Assembly (NCBI GenBank): GCA_036261615.1
Contig: DATAKK010000015.1
Span: forward strand, 11,259-75,258
Reading direction: 5' to 3'
Length of the DNA stretch: 64,000 bases
Origin: JAJYQH01 sp036261615
GTDB lineage: Bacteria; Actinomycetota; Actinomycetes; Propionibacteriales; Propionibacteriaceae
The notes under the pieces were generated by a model. It was not told the origin of the DNA, did not search any database, and saw only the letters and a list, made by a program, of their open reading frames with translations. The translations under genes and the position numbers were made by a program. Positions 24,504 through 36,589 of this stretch are shown here, in pieces. Position 1 is the stretch's first letter, and every line of letters starts with the position of its first letter.

Positions 24504-26027
24504 ATGACCACGGCGGTCATCAACCTCGACCTGCCCGGCGCGCGGATCAGCCGGCACCTCTACGGGCACTTCGCGGAGCACCTCGGCCACTGCATCTACG
24601 GCGGCTTCTGGGTGGGCGAGGACTCCGAGATCCCCAACGTGCGCGGCATCCGCACCGACGTCGTCGAGGCGCTGCGCGACCTCAACATCCCGAACCTGCG
24701 CTGGCCGGGCGGCTGCTTCGCCGACGAGTACCACTGGCGCGACGGCATCGGCCCGCGCGACCAGCGTCCGAGCATGGTGAACACCCACTGGGGCAACGTC
24801 GTCGAGGACAACTCGTTCGGCACCCACGAGTTCATGGACCTCTGCGAGCAGCTCGGCGCCGACCCCTACATCTGCGGCAACGTGGGCTCGGGGACGGTGC
24901 GCGAGATGGCCGACTGGGTCGAGTACCTCACCCGGGGCGGCACCGCGCCGATGTCGGAGCTGCGCCGCGAGAACGGGCGCGACGAGCCGTGGCGGGTGCC
25001 GTTCTGGGGCATCGGCAACGAGTCGTGGGGCTGCGGCGGCAACATGCGACCCGAGCACTACGTCGACCTCGCCCGGCAGTACTCCACCTTCTGCCGCGAG
25101 CACGACGGCAACACGCTGTACAAGATCGCGTGCGGCGCCAACGTCGACGACTACCACTGGACCGAGGTGCTCATGAAGACCCTCGGCGACCTCGGGTGGG
25201 GCTGCAACCCGCGGCACTTCTTCGACGCGATCTCGCTGCACAACTACACACACCCCGGCGAGTGGGAGCCCAAGCACTCCGCCACCGAGTTCGACGCGGA
25301 CGACTACTACGACACCCTCCGCGCGGCCCGGCGCACCGAGGAGCTCGTCTCCCGGCACGCGACGATCATGGACGTCTACGACCCCGCGAAGCGGATCGGG
25401 CTGGTGCTCGACGAGTGGGGCACCTGGTTCGCGCCGACGCCCGGCAGCAACCCCCGGTTCCTCGAGCAGCAGAACACCATGCGCGACGCCCTCGTCGCCG
25501 CGGTGCACTTCGACGGGTTCCACCGGCACGCCGACCGGCTGGTGATGGCCAACATCGCCCAGACCGTCAACGTGCTCCAGGCGGTGCTGCTCACCGACGG
25601 TGCGACCCTCATCCGCACGCCGACCTTCCACGTGTTCGAGATGAACAAGGGCCACCAGGACGCCGCCGCGCTCGCCGTGCAGTGGCGCGAGTCCGTGCCC
25701 ACCCAGCCCGTCGCCGGAGGCGAGCTCGAACTGGTGTCCGCCTCGGCCAGCGTCCGCGACGACGCCGCGCTGCTCTCGGTGTCGAACCTCGACATCGAGG
25801 CCGAGCGCAGCGTCGAGTTCGACCTGCGGGGCCGCGGCGTCCGTGAGGTGTCGGCCCGCATCCTCGCCTCGGGGTCCGCGACCGACCACAACACCGCCGA
25901 CCAGGTCGACAGGGTCGCGCCGGCCGCGTTCGACGGGGCGAGCCTCGATGGGGGCCTGCTGCGGGTCACCCTGCCACCGGCCAGCTTCGTCACCGTGCGG
26001 CTGGCCCTGGAGGGCGCCCGGGCCTGA
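24504..26027 (+). CDS. alpha-L-arabinofuranosidase, GH51
   Basis: 507 aa cytoplasmic enzyme removing terminal L-arabinofuranose from arabinan or arabinoxylan oligosaccharides. N-terminal strand RISRHLYGHFAEHLGHCIYG and LRWPGGCFADEYHWRDGIGP are family signatures. The acid/base Glu173 is in GIGNESWG and the nucleophile Glu304 in LDEWGTW. A C-terminal beta-sandwich follows from about residue 390. Length is usual for the family, no signal peptide. It suggests the importer upstream brings in arabino-oligosaccharides. Confidence 0.93.
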   Translation: MTTAVINLDLPGARISRHLYGHFAEHLGHCIYGGFWVGEDSEIPNVRGIRTDVVEALRDLNIPNLRWPGGCFADEYHWRDGIGPRDQRPSMVNTHWGNVVEDNSFGTHEFMDLCEQLGADPYICGNVGSGTVREMADWVEYLTRGGTAPMSELRRENGRDEPWRVPFWGIGNESWGCGGNMRPEHYVDLARQYSTFCREHDGNTLYKIACGANVDDYHWTEVLMKTLGDLGWGCNPRHFFDAISLHNYTHPGEWEPKHSATEFDADDYYDTLRAARRTEELVSRHATIMDVYDPAKRIGLVLDEWGTWFAPTPGSNPRFLEQQNTMRDALVAAVHFDGFHRHADRLVMANIAQTVNVLQAVLLTDGATLIRTPTFHVFEMNKGHQDAAALAVQWRESVPTQPVAGGELELVSASASVRDDAALLSVSNLDIEAERSVEFDLRGRGVREVSARILASGSATDHNTADQVDRVAPAAFDGASLDGGLLRVTLPPASFVTVRLALEGARA

Positions 26028-26046
26028 GGCTCGGGACGCCGCCCGC

Positions 26047-27291
26047 TCAGCGCCGCCGGCCTCGCAGCACCCGCACCCCGTGTGCCGGGATGTGCAGCTC
26101 GAGGTCGGCGGCGTCCAGCACCTGCCCCTCCCAGAGGTCGCGGACGCCGCCGTCGGCCAGTCCCACGTCGGCGCGGCGGATGAGCTGCCGGGTGGGCCGC
26201 GTGCCGAGCCAGAACACCGCCACCGAGCGCTCGTCGCCGTGGTCGGCGGCCCAGACCACGAGCGACTCGTCGCGCACGATCTCGCGCGACCACTCGTTGG
26301 TGAGCAGGTCGAGCACGTCGTCGTTGGTGAGCAGGGCGATCGTCTCGCCGCGGGTGCGCGGCAGGTCGCCGCCGAGCATGAGCGGTGAGCGGGCGATGCA
26401 CCAGAGCGTGACCATCGTCCGCTGCTCCTCGAGGGTGAGCGCGCAGTCGCGCTCGAGGCCGACGTGGGCGCGGACCGCCAGCCGGCCCAACGGGAGCATG
26501 TCGGCGTCCGCGAAGCCCTGGCGCAGGTCGGCGGCCGCCCAGCGCGCGAGCCGCTGGAACTGCTCGAGCAGGTCGGGCCAGCTGTCCCACAGGTCGTCGG
26601 AGATCCGCCACATGGTGGCGCACCGCTCGAGCACCTCCTGGTGGACGAGCGACACCTCGCGGCCGGGGGAGAGGCTCAGTTGGATGTCGCGACCGCTGCG
26701 GGCGATGGCCGTGCTGTAGGCCTCGATGTCGGCCCGGGAGAAGGGGAACAGGACGTCGTCGAGCTTGACGAAGTCGACGCCCCACTCGGCGAGCAGGGCG
26801 ACCTGGGCGTCGTACCAGGCCTGGGCGCCCGGGTGGTCGTGCCGCAGCCCGTAGTTGTCGGGGTTCCACGGGCAGGTGTCGGAGGTGTCGGCGATCTCGT
26901 CGCACGTCCACTCGGTGCCCAGCACCGGCAGTCGCTGCTCGACCGCGGCCCTGGGCACGCCCCGCATGACGTGGACGCCGAACCTCAGGCCCAGCTCGTG
27001 CACGGTGCGGGCCAGGGCGGTGAATCCGCCGCCGTCGGACGCCGACGGGAACCGGACCCGGCTGGGCAGCTGGCGTCCCCACGCGTCGAGCGCCGGCCGC
27101 GCGTGGTCGTTGTAGTCGTGGGCGCCGGGATCGTCCTCGTACCACTGGATGTCGACGACCACGGTGTCCCACCCGTGGGGGAGGAGCCGCTCGTGGATGA
27201 AGCGCGCGTTCTCGAGCACGTCGTCCTCGGTGACCGAGCCGCCGAAGCAGTCCCACGAGTTCCACCCCATCGGTGGTCGGGTGCGTGACAT
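26047..27291 (-). CDS. glycoside hydrolase family 27-like protein (alpha-galactosidase clan D)
   Basis: 414 aa. It begins PPMGWNSWDCFGGSVTEDDV, the clan GH-D start, and VVDIQWYEDD follows. The probable nucleophile Asp lies in GVDFVKLDDV and the acid/base in WRISDDLWDSW. LMLGGDL and the short C-terminal beta domain fit GH27/GH31-like clan D enzymes. No signal peptide. It is convergent with GH51 and has its own AGGAGG ribosome site. KLDD instead of the common KYD(N)C leaves room for a beta-L-arabinopyranosidase or isomaltodextranase-like activity. Confidence 0.82.
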   Translation of the reverse strand: MSRTRPPMGWNSWDCFGGSVTEDDVLENARFIHERLLPHGWDTVVVDIQWYEDDPGAHDYNDHARPALDAWGRQLPSRVRFPSASDGGGFTALARTVHELGLRFGVHVMRGVPRAAVEQRLPVLGTEWTCDEIADTSDTCPWNPDNYGLRHDHPGAQAWYDAQVALLAEWGVDFVKLDDVLFPFSRADIEAYSTAIARSGRDIQLSLSPGREVSLVHQEVLERCATMWRISDDLWDSWPDLLEQFQRLARWAAADLRQGFADADMLPLGRLAVRAHVGLERDCALTLEEQRTMVTLWCIARSPLMLGGDLPRTRGETIALLTNDDVLDLLTNEWSREIVRDESLVVWAADHGDERSVAVFWLGTRPTRQLIRRADVGLADGGVRDLWEGQVLDAADLELHIPAHGVRVLRGRRR

Positions 27292-27626
27292 GAGGGCCTC
27301 CTGGCGGCGAGGGAGTGAACGGTCACAACGCGAGACGATCCTACGGACCCGGGCGTGCCGGCGTCCCGGATCGCCGGGCGCGGACGCCGGAACCTCCGAA
27401 TCGGCGGTCCAGAGGGCGGTTCTCGGTCGTGGTGGCCCGCGACCCCCCGAGTCGCCCGCGGATCGGGAGGTTCGTCGCCGGGAGGGGCCGGTTTCCGTCC
27501 CGGCGTCCGCCTCGGGTAGCATTGCGGGGTTGCCTGGCGAGGGACGAGACGGCTCGTTCGTGATCGACTGACACCTCCTCCCTCGGTGGCCTGCGCACGA
27601 CGAATCGACGAGGTTGAGGAGAAGAC
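27292..27626. other. 335-bp divergent intergenic region, GH27 / rplY
   Basis: It holds no gene. It contains an imperfect inverted repeat (GAACCTCC 27390-27397 against GGAGGTTC 27466-27473, with weaker inner similarity) and the rplY promoter: -35-like TTCCGT 27493-27498, 18-bp spacer, -10 TAGCAT 27517-27522. This leaves an rplY leader of about 95 nt, long enough for regulation, but I see no recognised riboswitch. Confidence 0.6.
27517..27522 (+). promoter_or_regulatory. -10 box for rplY-pth
   Basis: TAGCAT with TTCCGT 18 bp upstream (27493-27498). Confidence 0.55.
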
Positions 27627-28238
27627 ATGGCTGAGATCAAGCTGGCGGCCGAGAGCCGCACCGAGTTCGGCAAGGGCGCCGCGCGCCGCATCCGCCGCGA
27701 GAACAAGGTGCCCGCGGTCATTTACGGGCACGGCACCGACCCGATCCACATCACGCTGCCCGGTCACGAGACGCTGCTCGCGCTGCGTCAGGCCAACGCC
27801 GTGCTGACGATCCTCATCGACGGCACCAACGAGCAGCTCGCGCTCGCCAAGCAGGTTCAGCGCGACGTCATCAGGGGCTTCGTCAAGCACGTCGACCTCG
27901 TCGTCGTGCGCCGCGGTGAGAAGGTCGTCGTCGACGTCCCGCTGCACGTCGTGGGCGACTCCGCTCCCGACACCACGGTCAACGTCGAGCACCAGACGAT
28001 CAGCGTGCGCACCGAGGCCACCCACATCCCCACCGGCATCGAGGTGTCGGTCGAGGGCCTCGAGGCCGGCACCCAGATCCTGCTCGGCGACATCAAGCTC
28101 CCGGAGGGTACCGAACTGCACGGCGACCCGGAGGCGCTGGCCGTGCACGTCACCGTTGCCGCGGTGCAGCAGCTCGAGACCGAGGGCGAGGCCACCGAGG
28201 AGGCCGCGACCGAGACCGAGGAGACCCCGGAGGCCTGA
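27627..28238 (+). CDS. rplY: 50S ribosomal protein L25 (CTC family)
   Basis: 203 aa, the long general-stress form. The L25 N-terminal 5S-rRNA-binding domain (IKLAAESRTEFGKGAARRIR; VPAVIYGHGTDPIHI) is followed by the TL5 C-terminal beta domain (TTVNVEHQTISVRTEATHIP) and an acidic tail rich in Glu and Thr. A strong GAGGAGAAG precedes ATG 27627. The rplY-pth pair is conserved in actinobacteria. Confidence 0.96.
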   Translation: MAEIKLAAESRTEFGKGAARRIRRENKVPAVIYGHGTDPIHITLPGHETLLALRQANAVLTILIDGTNEQLALAKQVQRDVIRGFVKHVDLVVVRRGEKVVVDVPLHVVGDSAPDTTVNVEHQTISVRTEATHIPTGIEVSVEGLEAGTQILLGDIKLPEGTELHGDPEALAVHVTVAAVQQLETEGEATEEAATETEETPEA

Positions 28239-28260
28239 CGGTCGTCGGACGACACTCGCT

Positions 28261-28860
28261 ATGACGACGTGGATGGTGGTCGGGCTCGGGAATCCGGGCC
28301 CGACCTACTCGTTCACCCGGCACAACGTCGGCTTCATGGTGGCCGACGAGCTCGCCCGCAGGGCTCGCGGCTCCTGGTCGGCGCCCCGCGGGATGCGGGC
28401 GGACGTCCTCGAGACCCGGATCGGGGCGGCGGGTGTCGGCGTCCCCGCTGCGGACGCCGAGCGGCTGGTGCTCGTCAAGCCCCGCACCTTCATGAACGAG
28501 TCGGGGCAGGCGGTGCGGAAGCTGGCGGCCTTCCACAAGGTGCCGGCCGACCGGGTCGTGGCGATCCACGACGAGCTCGACCTCGACCTCGGCCAGATCC
28601 GGCTCAAGCTCGGCGGCGGTGACAACGGGCACAACGGGCTCAAGTCGCTGCGCGCCCACCTCGGCACCGGCGACTTCCACCGCGTCCGCGTCGGCATCGG
28701 ACGCCCACCGGGCCGGCAGGCGGCCGCCGACTACGTACTCGCCCCGATTCCCACGAGCCTGCGCACCGACGTCGAACTCGAGGTCTCCCGGGCCGCGGAC
28801 GCCGTCGAGACCCTCCTCACCGCCGGACTCGAGACCGCCCAGAACCGCTTCAACGGCTGA
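28261..28860 (+). CDS. pth: peptidyl-tRNA hydrolase
   Basis: 199 aa. VVGLGNPGPTYSFTRHNVGF (residues 6-25) carries the catalytic His of the family. VLVKPRTFMNESGQAV and DELDLDLGQIRLKLGGGDNGHNGLKS are the other conserved blocks. It releases peptides from stalled peptidyl-tRNA. It begins 22 nt after rplY. ATG 28270 is a possible later start. Normal length. Confidence 0.96.
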   Translation: MTTWMVVGLGNPGPTYSFTRHNVGFMVADELARRARGSWSAPRGMRADVLETRIGAAGVGVPAADAERLVLVKPRTFMNESGQAVRKLAAFHKVPADRVVAIHDELDLDLGQIRLKLGGGDNGHNGLKSLRAHLGTGDFHRVRVGIGRPPGRQAAADYVLAPIPTSLRTDVELEVSRAADAVETLLTAGLETAQNRFNG

Positions 28861-28882
28861 CCCCCCGCGCTCGGGTTCCCGC

Positions 28883-28963
28883 GGCGTACGAGTTGATCGC
28901 CGCGGCGTACGAGGTGTCCGTTCCGAGCCCACATCTCGTACGCCGTCAGTCATCTTGTACGCC
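28883..28963. repeat. four-box intergenic element, CAGTCAT subfamily, copy 3
   Basis: Left boxes GGCGTACGAG at 28883 and 28904 (21 bp apart). Right boxes CTCGTACGCC at 28935 and CTTGTACGCC at 28954 (19 bp apart). CAGTCAT sits between them at 28947-28953. The spacing closely matches copy 1 at 15.4 kb, 13.5 kb away. It is located between pth and mfd on the same strand. Confidence 0.82.
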
Positions 28964-29061
28964 GACCGGAACCGGACCCCCGGGACTCCGCCCTGGGCGA
29001 ACGGACGCCGCCCAGCCGCCGATGACGCTCCCGGCCGGGGCCCCACGCCGAACGACCCGAG

Positions 29062-29067
29062 TACGGT
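29062..29067 (+). promoter_or_regulatory. -10 box for leaderless mfd
   Basis: TACGGT ends 6 nt before GTG 29074. Confidence 0.5.
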
Positions 29068-29073
29068 TGTGCG

Positions 29074-32664
<3,591 letters not shown>

Positions 32665-32708
32665 CCGGGCGTGCCCGGCCCGTGCGAGGGGGCCGGCGCC
32701 AACACGGC

Positions 32709-32714
32709 TAGACT
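32709..32714 (+). promoter_or_regulatory. -10 box for the lipoprotein gene
   Basis: TAGACT, 39 nt before ATG 32754; a GGGAGGA ribosome site lies in the leader. Confidence 0.5.
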
Positions 32715-32753
32715 CGCTCGCGACGACTCGGACTGGCTGTGGGAGGACTTTTC

Positions 32754-33269
32754 ATGTCGGCTGCTCGTGTGATCGCCGCGGTGGTGTCCGTGGCGGCCCT
32801 GGCCGGATGCGCCGTGCCCTCCGGCGGCACCGCGTTCGATGTCAACGGCTCGACCATCTCCACCCGCGACGTCGACCGCGCCGCCACCGACTGCGCGAAG
32901 CTCGTCGGCAGCACGCCCGACAAGATCCGGGTGCAGGTCGCGACGATGTACCTCCAGGGCCTGATCGCCGAGCAGGTGGCGACGAACACGAACGTCACCG
33001 TCTCCGACGCCGAGAAGTCCTCGGTGGCCAAGAGCCAGAACCTCGGCCCGCTCATGGACGGCGGCGCGTGCCAGGCGGCCGTCGAGACCTGGCTCAACAT
33101 CGCCGTCGTGCAGCAGAAGCTCGGCGCGCAGAAGCTGGCCGCCGAGGCGAAGAAGCTCGACGTCAAGGTCAACCCGATCTTCGGGCCGTTCAAGGCGAGC
33201 AACCTCAGCCTGCCGGGCGGCTCCGGGTCGCTGTCCAACCAGGGCAGCTCGCCGGTCACCCTCCCCTGA
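32754..33269 (+). CDS. SurA N-terminal-like lipoprotein, function unknown
   Basis: 171 aa exported lipoprotein: signal peptide VIAAVVSVAALAGC with lipid-attachment Cys19. The mature part (FDVNGSTISTRDVDRAATDC; VATMYLQGLIAEQVATNTNV) resembles the helical N-terminal domain of SurA/PrsA chaperones but no isomerase domain is present. Two other Cys (near residues 47 and 107) could form a disulfide. It sits between mfd and mazG. In Mycobacterium a different lipoprotein (LpqU) lies on the other side of mazG, so I do not equate them. Confidence 0.8.
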   Translation: MSAARVIAAVVSVAALAGCAVPSGGTAFDVNGSTISTRDVDRAATDCAKLVGSTPDKIRVQVATMYLQGLIAEQVATNTNVTVSDAEKSSVAKSQNLGPLMDGGACQAAVETWLNIAVVQQKLGAQKLAAEAKKLDVKVNPIFGPFKASNLSLPGGSGSLSNQGSSPVTLP

Positions 33270-33285
33270 CAACGGGCGGCGGCTG

Positions 33286-33972
33286 ATGGCGGCACCCGTG
33301 ATCCCACCCGAGCCGGACGCCGGCGGCGTCCGGGGGCTCGTCGAGGTGATGTGGCGGCTCCGCCGCGAGTGCCCCTGGGACGCCGAGCAGACCCACGAGA
33401 GCCTCGTCACCTACCTCGTCGAGGAGGCGGCAGAGGTGATCGACGCCATCGAGACCGGCACGCCCGACGACCTCCGCGAGGAACTCGGCGACCTGCTGCT
33501 GCAGGTGGTGTTCCACTGCGAGATCGAGGCCCAGCGCGGCGGCTTCACCCTCGACGAGGTCGCCGACGGCATCGCCGCTAAGCTCGTCCGGCGCCACCCC
33601 TACGTCTTCGGGGACGCCGACCTGCCCGACGACCTGCTCGGGTCGTGGGAGGCGCGCAAGCGCGCCGAGAAGCAGCGCACCTCCGCCCTCGACGGCATCC
33701 CCGACTCCCTCGCCACTCTCGCCCGCGCCCACAAGGTGATCGGCCGCAGCCGGCAGCACGGGGTGGCGCCCGCACTCTCCGAAGCCGACGACGGCGACAT
33801 CGGCGCCCAGATCCTCTCCCTGGTGGCCCGGGCGCAGGAGGCCGGGATCGACGCCGACCAGGCCACCCGGCAGGCGTTGCGGGCCCTGGAAGCACGGATC
33901 CGGGACGGTGAGAGCGCCGGTGACGGAACCTCCGGGTTGGGTGCCGCACCTGATGGCGGGCCGATAGGCTGA
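33286..33972 (+). CDS. mazG: MazG family nucleoside triphosphate pyrophosphohydrolase
   Basis: 228 aa. LVEVMWRLRRECPWDAEQTH (about residues 18-37) and the metal-binding EEAAEVIDAI ... EELGDLLLQVVFH identify MazG. It hydrolyses non-canonical NTPs such as oxidised nucleotides. Only one full MazG module is evident; the C-terminal part (from about 125) is a shortened second module. ATG 33286 follows the lipoprotein stop by 16 nt, suggesting co-transcription. Confidence 0.92.
   Translation: MAAPVIPPEPDAGGVRGLVEVMWRLRRECPWDAEQTHESLVTYLVEEAAEVIDAIETGTPDDLREELGDLLLQVVFHCEIEAQRGGFTLDEVADGIAAKLVRRHPYVFGDADLPDDLLGSWEARKRAEKQRTSALDGIPDSLATLARAHKVIGRSRQHGVAPALSEADDGDIGAQILSLVARAQEAGIDADQATRQALRALEARIRDGESAGDGTSGLGAAPDGGPIG
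33965..33970 (+). promoter_or_regulatory. -10 box for eno
   Basis: TAGGCT overlapping the mazG stop, about 95 nt before GTG 34065. This long leader ends with an AAAGGGAG ribosome site. Confidence 0.4.
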
Positions 33973-34064
33973 GCCAGTCGTCGCGTTGCGGAGTCCCGGA
34001 ATGATTCCCGTGCGCCCAGGGGCGTGCTGCGACGTGTTCACCACAGAAAGGGAGTAGTCCTCCA

Positions 34065-35348
34065 GTGGCCAGCATCGAATTCATTGACGCCCGCGAGATC
34101 CTCGATTCCCGCGGCAATCCCACCATTGAGGTCCAGGTCGTCCTCGACGACGGGTCCGAGGGCCTGGCGGCCGTTCCGTCGGGTGCTTCGACCGGCCTGT
34201 TCGAGGCCGTCGAACTGCGCGACGGCGACAAGAACCGCTATGGCGGCAAGGGTGTGCTCAAGGCCGTCGAGAACGTCAACGAGACGATCAGCGACGAGGT
34301 GACCGGTTTCGAGGCCACCGAGCAGCGCGCCCTCGACCAGGCGATGATCGAACTCGACGGCACCGACAACAAGGGCAAGCTGGGCGCCAACGCGATCCTC
34401 GGCGTGTCGATGGCCGTGGCCAAGGCGGCGGCCGAGTCGGCCAACCTGCCGCTGTACAAGTACCTCGGCGGCCCCACCGCGAACCTGCTGCCCGTCCCGA
34501 TGATGAACATCCTCAACGGCGGCACCCACGCCGACAGCAATGTCGACATCCAGGAGTTCATGATCGCCCCGATCGGCGCCGAGACCTTCAAGGAGGCCCT
34601 CGAGATGGGCGCCGGGGTCTACCACGCGCTCAAGGCGGTGCTGAAGTCCCGCGGCCTGGCCACCGGCCTCGGCGACGAGGGCGGCTTCGCCCCCAACCTC
34701 GACAGCAACCGGGCCGCGCTCGACCTCATCGTCGAGGCGATCCAGAAGGCCGGCTACACCCCGGGCAGCGACGTCGCGCTCGCGCTCGACGTGGCCGCGT
34801 CCGCGTTCTTCAACGAGGACGGCACCTACGCGTTCGAGGGCGGCAGCAAGACCACCGACGAGATGATCGCCTACTACGGCGAGCTCATCGACGCCTACCC
34901 GCTGGTGTCCATCGAGGACCCGCTCAACGAGGAGGACTGGGAGGGCTTCGCCAAGTTCACCGCCCAGTTCGGCGACAAGATCCAGATCGTCGGCGACGAC
35001 CTGTTCGTCACCAACCCGGTGCGCCTCAGCCGCGGCATCGAGGAGAAGTCGGCGAACGCCCTGCTCGTCAAGGTCAACCAGATCGGCTCACTCACCGAGA
35101 CCATCGACGCCGTCACCATGGCGCACCGCGCGGGCTTCCGCTCGATGATGTCGCACCGTTCCGGCGAGACCGAGGACACCACCATCGCCGACCTCGTCGT
35201 CGCCCTCGGCTGCGGCCAGATCAAGTCCGGTGCGCCCGCCCGCACCGAGCGCGTCGCGAAGTACAACCAGCTCATGCGCATCGAGGACGACCTCGCCGAG
35301 GCCGCCCAGTACGCCGGCCGGGGCGCGTTCCCGCGGTTCAAGGGCTGA
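34065..35348 (+). CDS. eno: enolase
   Basis: 427 aa glycolytic enzyme interconverting 2-phosphoglycerate and phosphoenolpyruvate. IEFIDAREILDSRGNPTIEV at the N-terminus, GGTHADSNVDIQEFMIAP, catalytic Glu in GDEGGFAPN, metal ligands in ALDVAASAF, SIEDPLNEEDW and VGDDLFVTN, catalytic Lys in LLVKVNQIGS and signature SHRSGETEDTTIADL are all present. GTG 34065 has AAAGGGAG upstream. Codon use is strongly biased, and GGACGCC motifs are absent from this gene. Confidence 0.97.
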   Translation: MASIEFIDAREILDSRGNPTIEVQVVLDDGSEGLAAVPSGASTGLFEAVELRDGDKNRYGGKGVLKAVENVNETISDEVTGFEATEQRALDQAMIELDGTDNKGKLGANAILGVSMAVAKAAAESANLPLYKYLGGPTANLLPVPMMNILNGGTHADSNVDIQEFMIAPIGAETFKEALEMGAGVYHALKAVLKSRGLATGLGDEGGFAPNLDSNRAALDLIVEAIQKAGYTPGSDVALALDVAASAFFNEDGTYAFEGGSKTTDEMIAYYGELIDAYPLVSIEDPLNEEDWEGFAKFTAQFGDKIQIVGDDLFVTNPVRLSRGIEEKSANALLVKVNQIGSLTETIDAVTMAHRAGFRSMMSHRSGETEDTTIADLVVALGCGQIKSGAPARTERVAKYNQLMRIEDDLAEAAQYAGRGAFPRFKG

Positions 35349-35375
35349 TGATTCGGACCACCTCCGGATCGATGT

Positions 35376-35381
35376 AAGACT
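35376..35381 (+). promoter_or_regulatory. -10 box for leaderless ftsB
   Basis: AAGACT (within TAAGACT) ends 6 nt before GTG 35388. Confidence 0.45.
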
Positions 35382-35387
35382 GGGTCG

Positions 35388-36035
35388 GTGCCTCGAGCTT
35401 CGCGCGAACATCCCCCGACGGGCAGTGGTCCGGGACGCGGTACTCCGCGGTCCCGGACCACGGCGCGTCCGGCCCAGCGTGCCAACGCCCCGGCCCGAAC
35501 CCGGGCGACGACCGCCCCCGAACCGCCCGAGGTCGAGACTCCTGCCGCCCGCACCCTGCCCCGGCTCAGCCGCGGCCTGCGGCTCACCAACCGGGCGATC
35601 GCACTCATCCTCGTCTCGCTGGTGCTCGTGCTGATGTACGCGTCGAGCATCAAGGTCTACTTCGCCCAGCAGTCGGAGATCGCCCAGCACCAGGCGAGCA
35701 TCCGCCAGCACGAGCAGGACATCGCCGCCCTGCAGGACCAGGTGTCGCGCTGGCAGGACCCCAACTACGTCAAGGCCCAGGCCCGCGAGCGGCTCGGCTG
35801 GGTGATGCCCGGCGAGATCGGCTACAAGGTGGTCACCCCCGACGGCAGCGTGCTGGCGCCGAGCGTGCACATCGGCTCGAGTTCCACCCTGCCCCAGGGC
35901 GAGCACCCCACCACGTGGTGGGAGCGGCTCACCTCGTCGATGGCGGTGGCCGACAACCCGGCGCCGGCCAAGGACGAGCCGAACACCGTGACGGTCTCGA
36001 GCGCGCCGAGCCCCAGCGCCTCGCCGGGCCGGTGA
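35388..36035 (+). CDS. septum formation initiator FtsB/DivIC family protein
   Basis: 215 aa bitopic membrane protein of the divisome. A disordered Arg/Pro/Ala/Thr-rich cytoplasmic N-terminus (1-62), one membrane helix (IALILVSLVLVLMYASSI, about 70-87), then a coiled coil (QQSEIAQHQASIRQHEQDIA), the conserved WQDPNYVKAQARERLGWVMPGE-type segment (DPNYVKAQARERLGWVMPGE) and a disordered tail. It bridges FtsL and FtsQ. The position after eno is conserved (Rv1024). The stop overlaps the DUF501 start. Confidence 0.9.
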   Translation: MPRASREHPPTGSGPGRGTPRSRTTARPAQRANAPARTRATTAPEPPEVETPAARTLPRLSRGLRLTNRAIALILVSLVLVLMYASSIKVYFAQQSEIAQHQASIRQHEQDIAALQDQVSRWQDPNYVKAQARERLGWVMPGEIGYKVVTPDGSVLAPSVHIGSSSTLPQGEHPTTWWERLTSSMAVADNPAPAKDEPNTVTVSSAPSPSASPGR

Positions 36036-36589
36036 CGACCGAAAAGGGACGGCGACCGGCTCGACTGTCGGAGCGGCTCGAGCCGATGAGCGCCGACGAC
36101 GAGCGGGTGGTCGAGGCGCAACTCGGACGCCGGCCGCGCGGGGTCGCCGGGGTCGCCTGGCGGTGCCCCTGCGGCAAGCCGGGCGTCGTGGCCACCGAGC
36201 CGAGACTGCCCGACGGCACGCCGTTCCCCACGACCTACTACCTCACCTGCCCGCGGGTGGTGGCCGCCTGCTCCACCCTCGAGGCGGGGGGAGTGATGGC
36301 CGAGATGTCTGACCGGCTGGCGTCCGACCCGGCGCTGGAGGTGTCCTATCGCGCGGCGCACGAGGCGTACCTCGCCGACCGGGCCGCCCTCGGCGACGTG
36401 CCGGAGATCTCGGGCATCAGTGCGGGCGGCATGCCGACCCGGGTCAAATGCCTGCACGCGCTGGTCGGCCACGCGCTGGCCGCCGGCCCCGGCGTCAACC
36501 CGGTCGGCGACGAGGCGCTCGCCCGGATCGGCGAGTTCTGGCGGCGTCCGTGCCTCGACCACCCATCCGACGAGGAGGAGCGCCCATGA
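36032..36589 (+). CDS. DUF501 family protein
   Basis: 185 aa, corresponding to Rv1025 in gene order. Conserved features: QLGRRPRGVAGVAWRCPCG near residue 30, FPTTYYLTCPRVVAACSTLE with a Cys, and SGGMPTRVKCLHALVGHALA-like segment (GGMPTRVKCLHALVGHALA) that marks the family. Several Cys and His could bind metal. GTG 36032 overlaps the ftsB-like stop and its own stop overlaps the ppx start, so the three genes are translationally coupled. Biochemical role unknown. Confidence 0.9.
   Translation: MTTEKGRRPARLSERLEPMSADDERVVEAQLGRRPRGVAGVAWRCPCGKPGVVATEPRLPDGTPFPTTYYLTCPRVVAACSTLEAGGVMAEMSDRLASDPALEVSYRAAHEAYLADRAALGDVPEISGISAGGMPTRVKCLHALVGHALAAGPGVNPVGDEALARIGEFWRRPCLDHPSDEEERP

Noticed and set aside
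28883..28963. Insertion sequence or MITE with target duplication
   Set aside because: No transposase and no flanking direct duplication visible; kept as an element of unknown nature.
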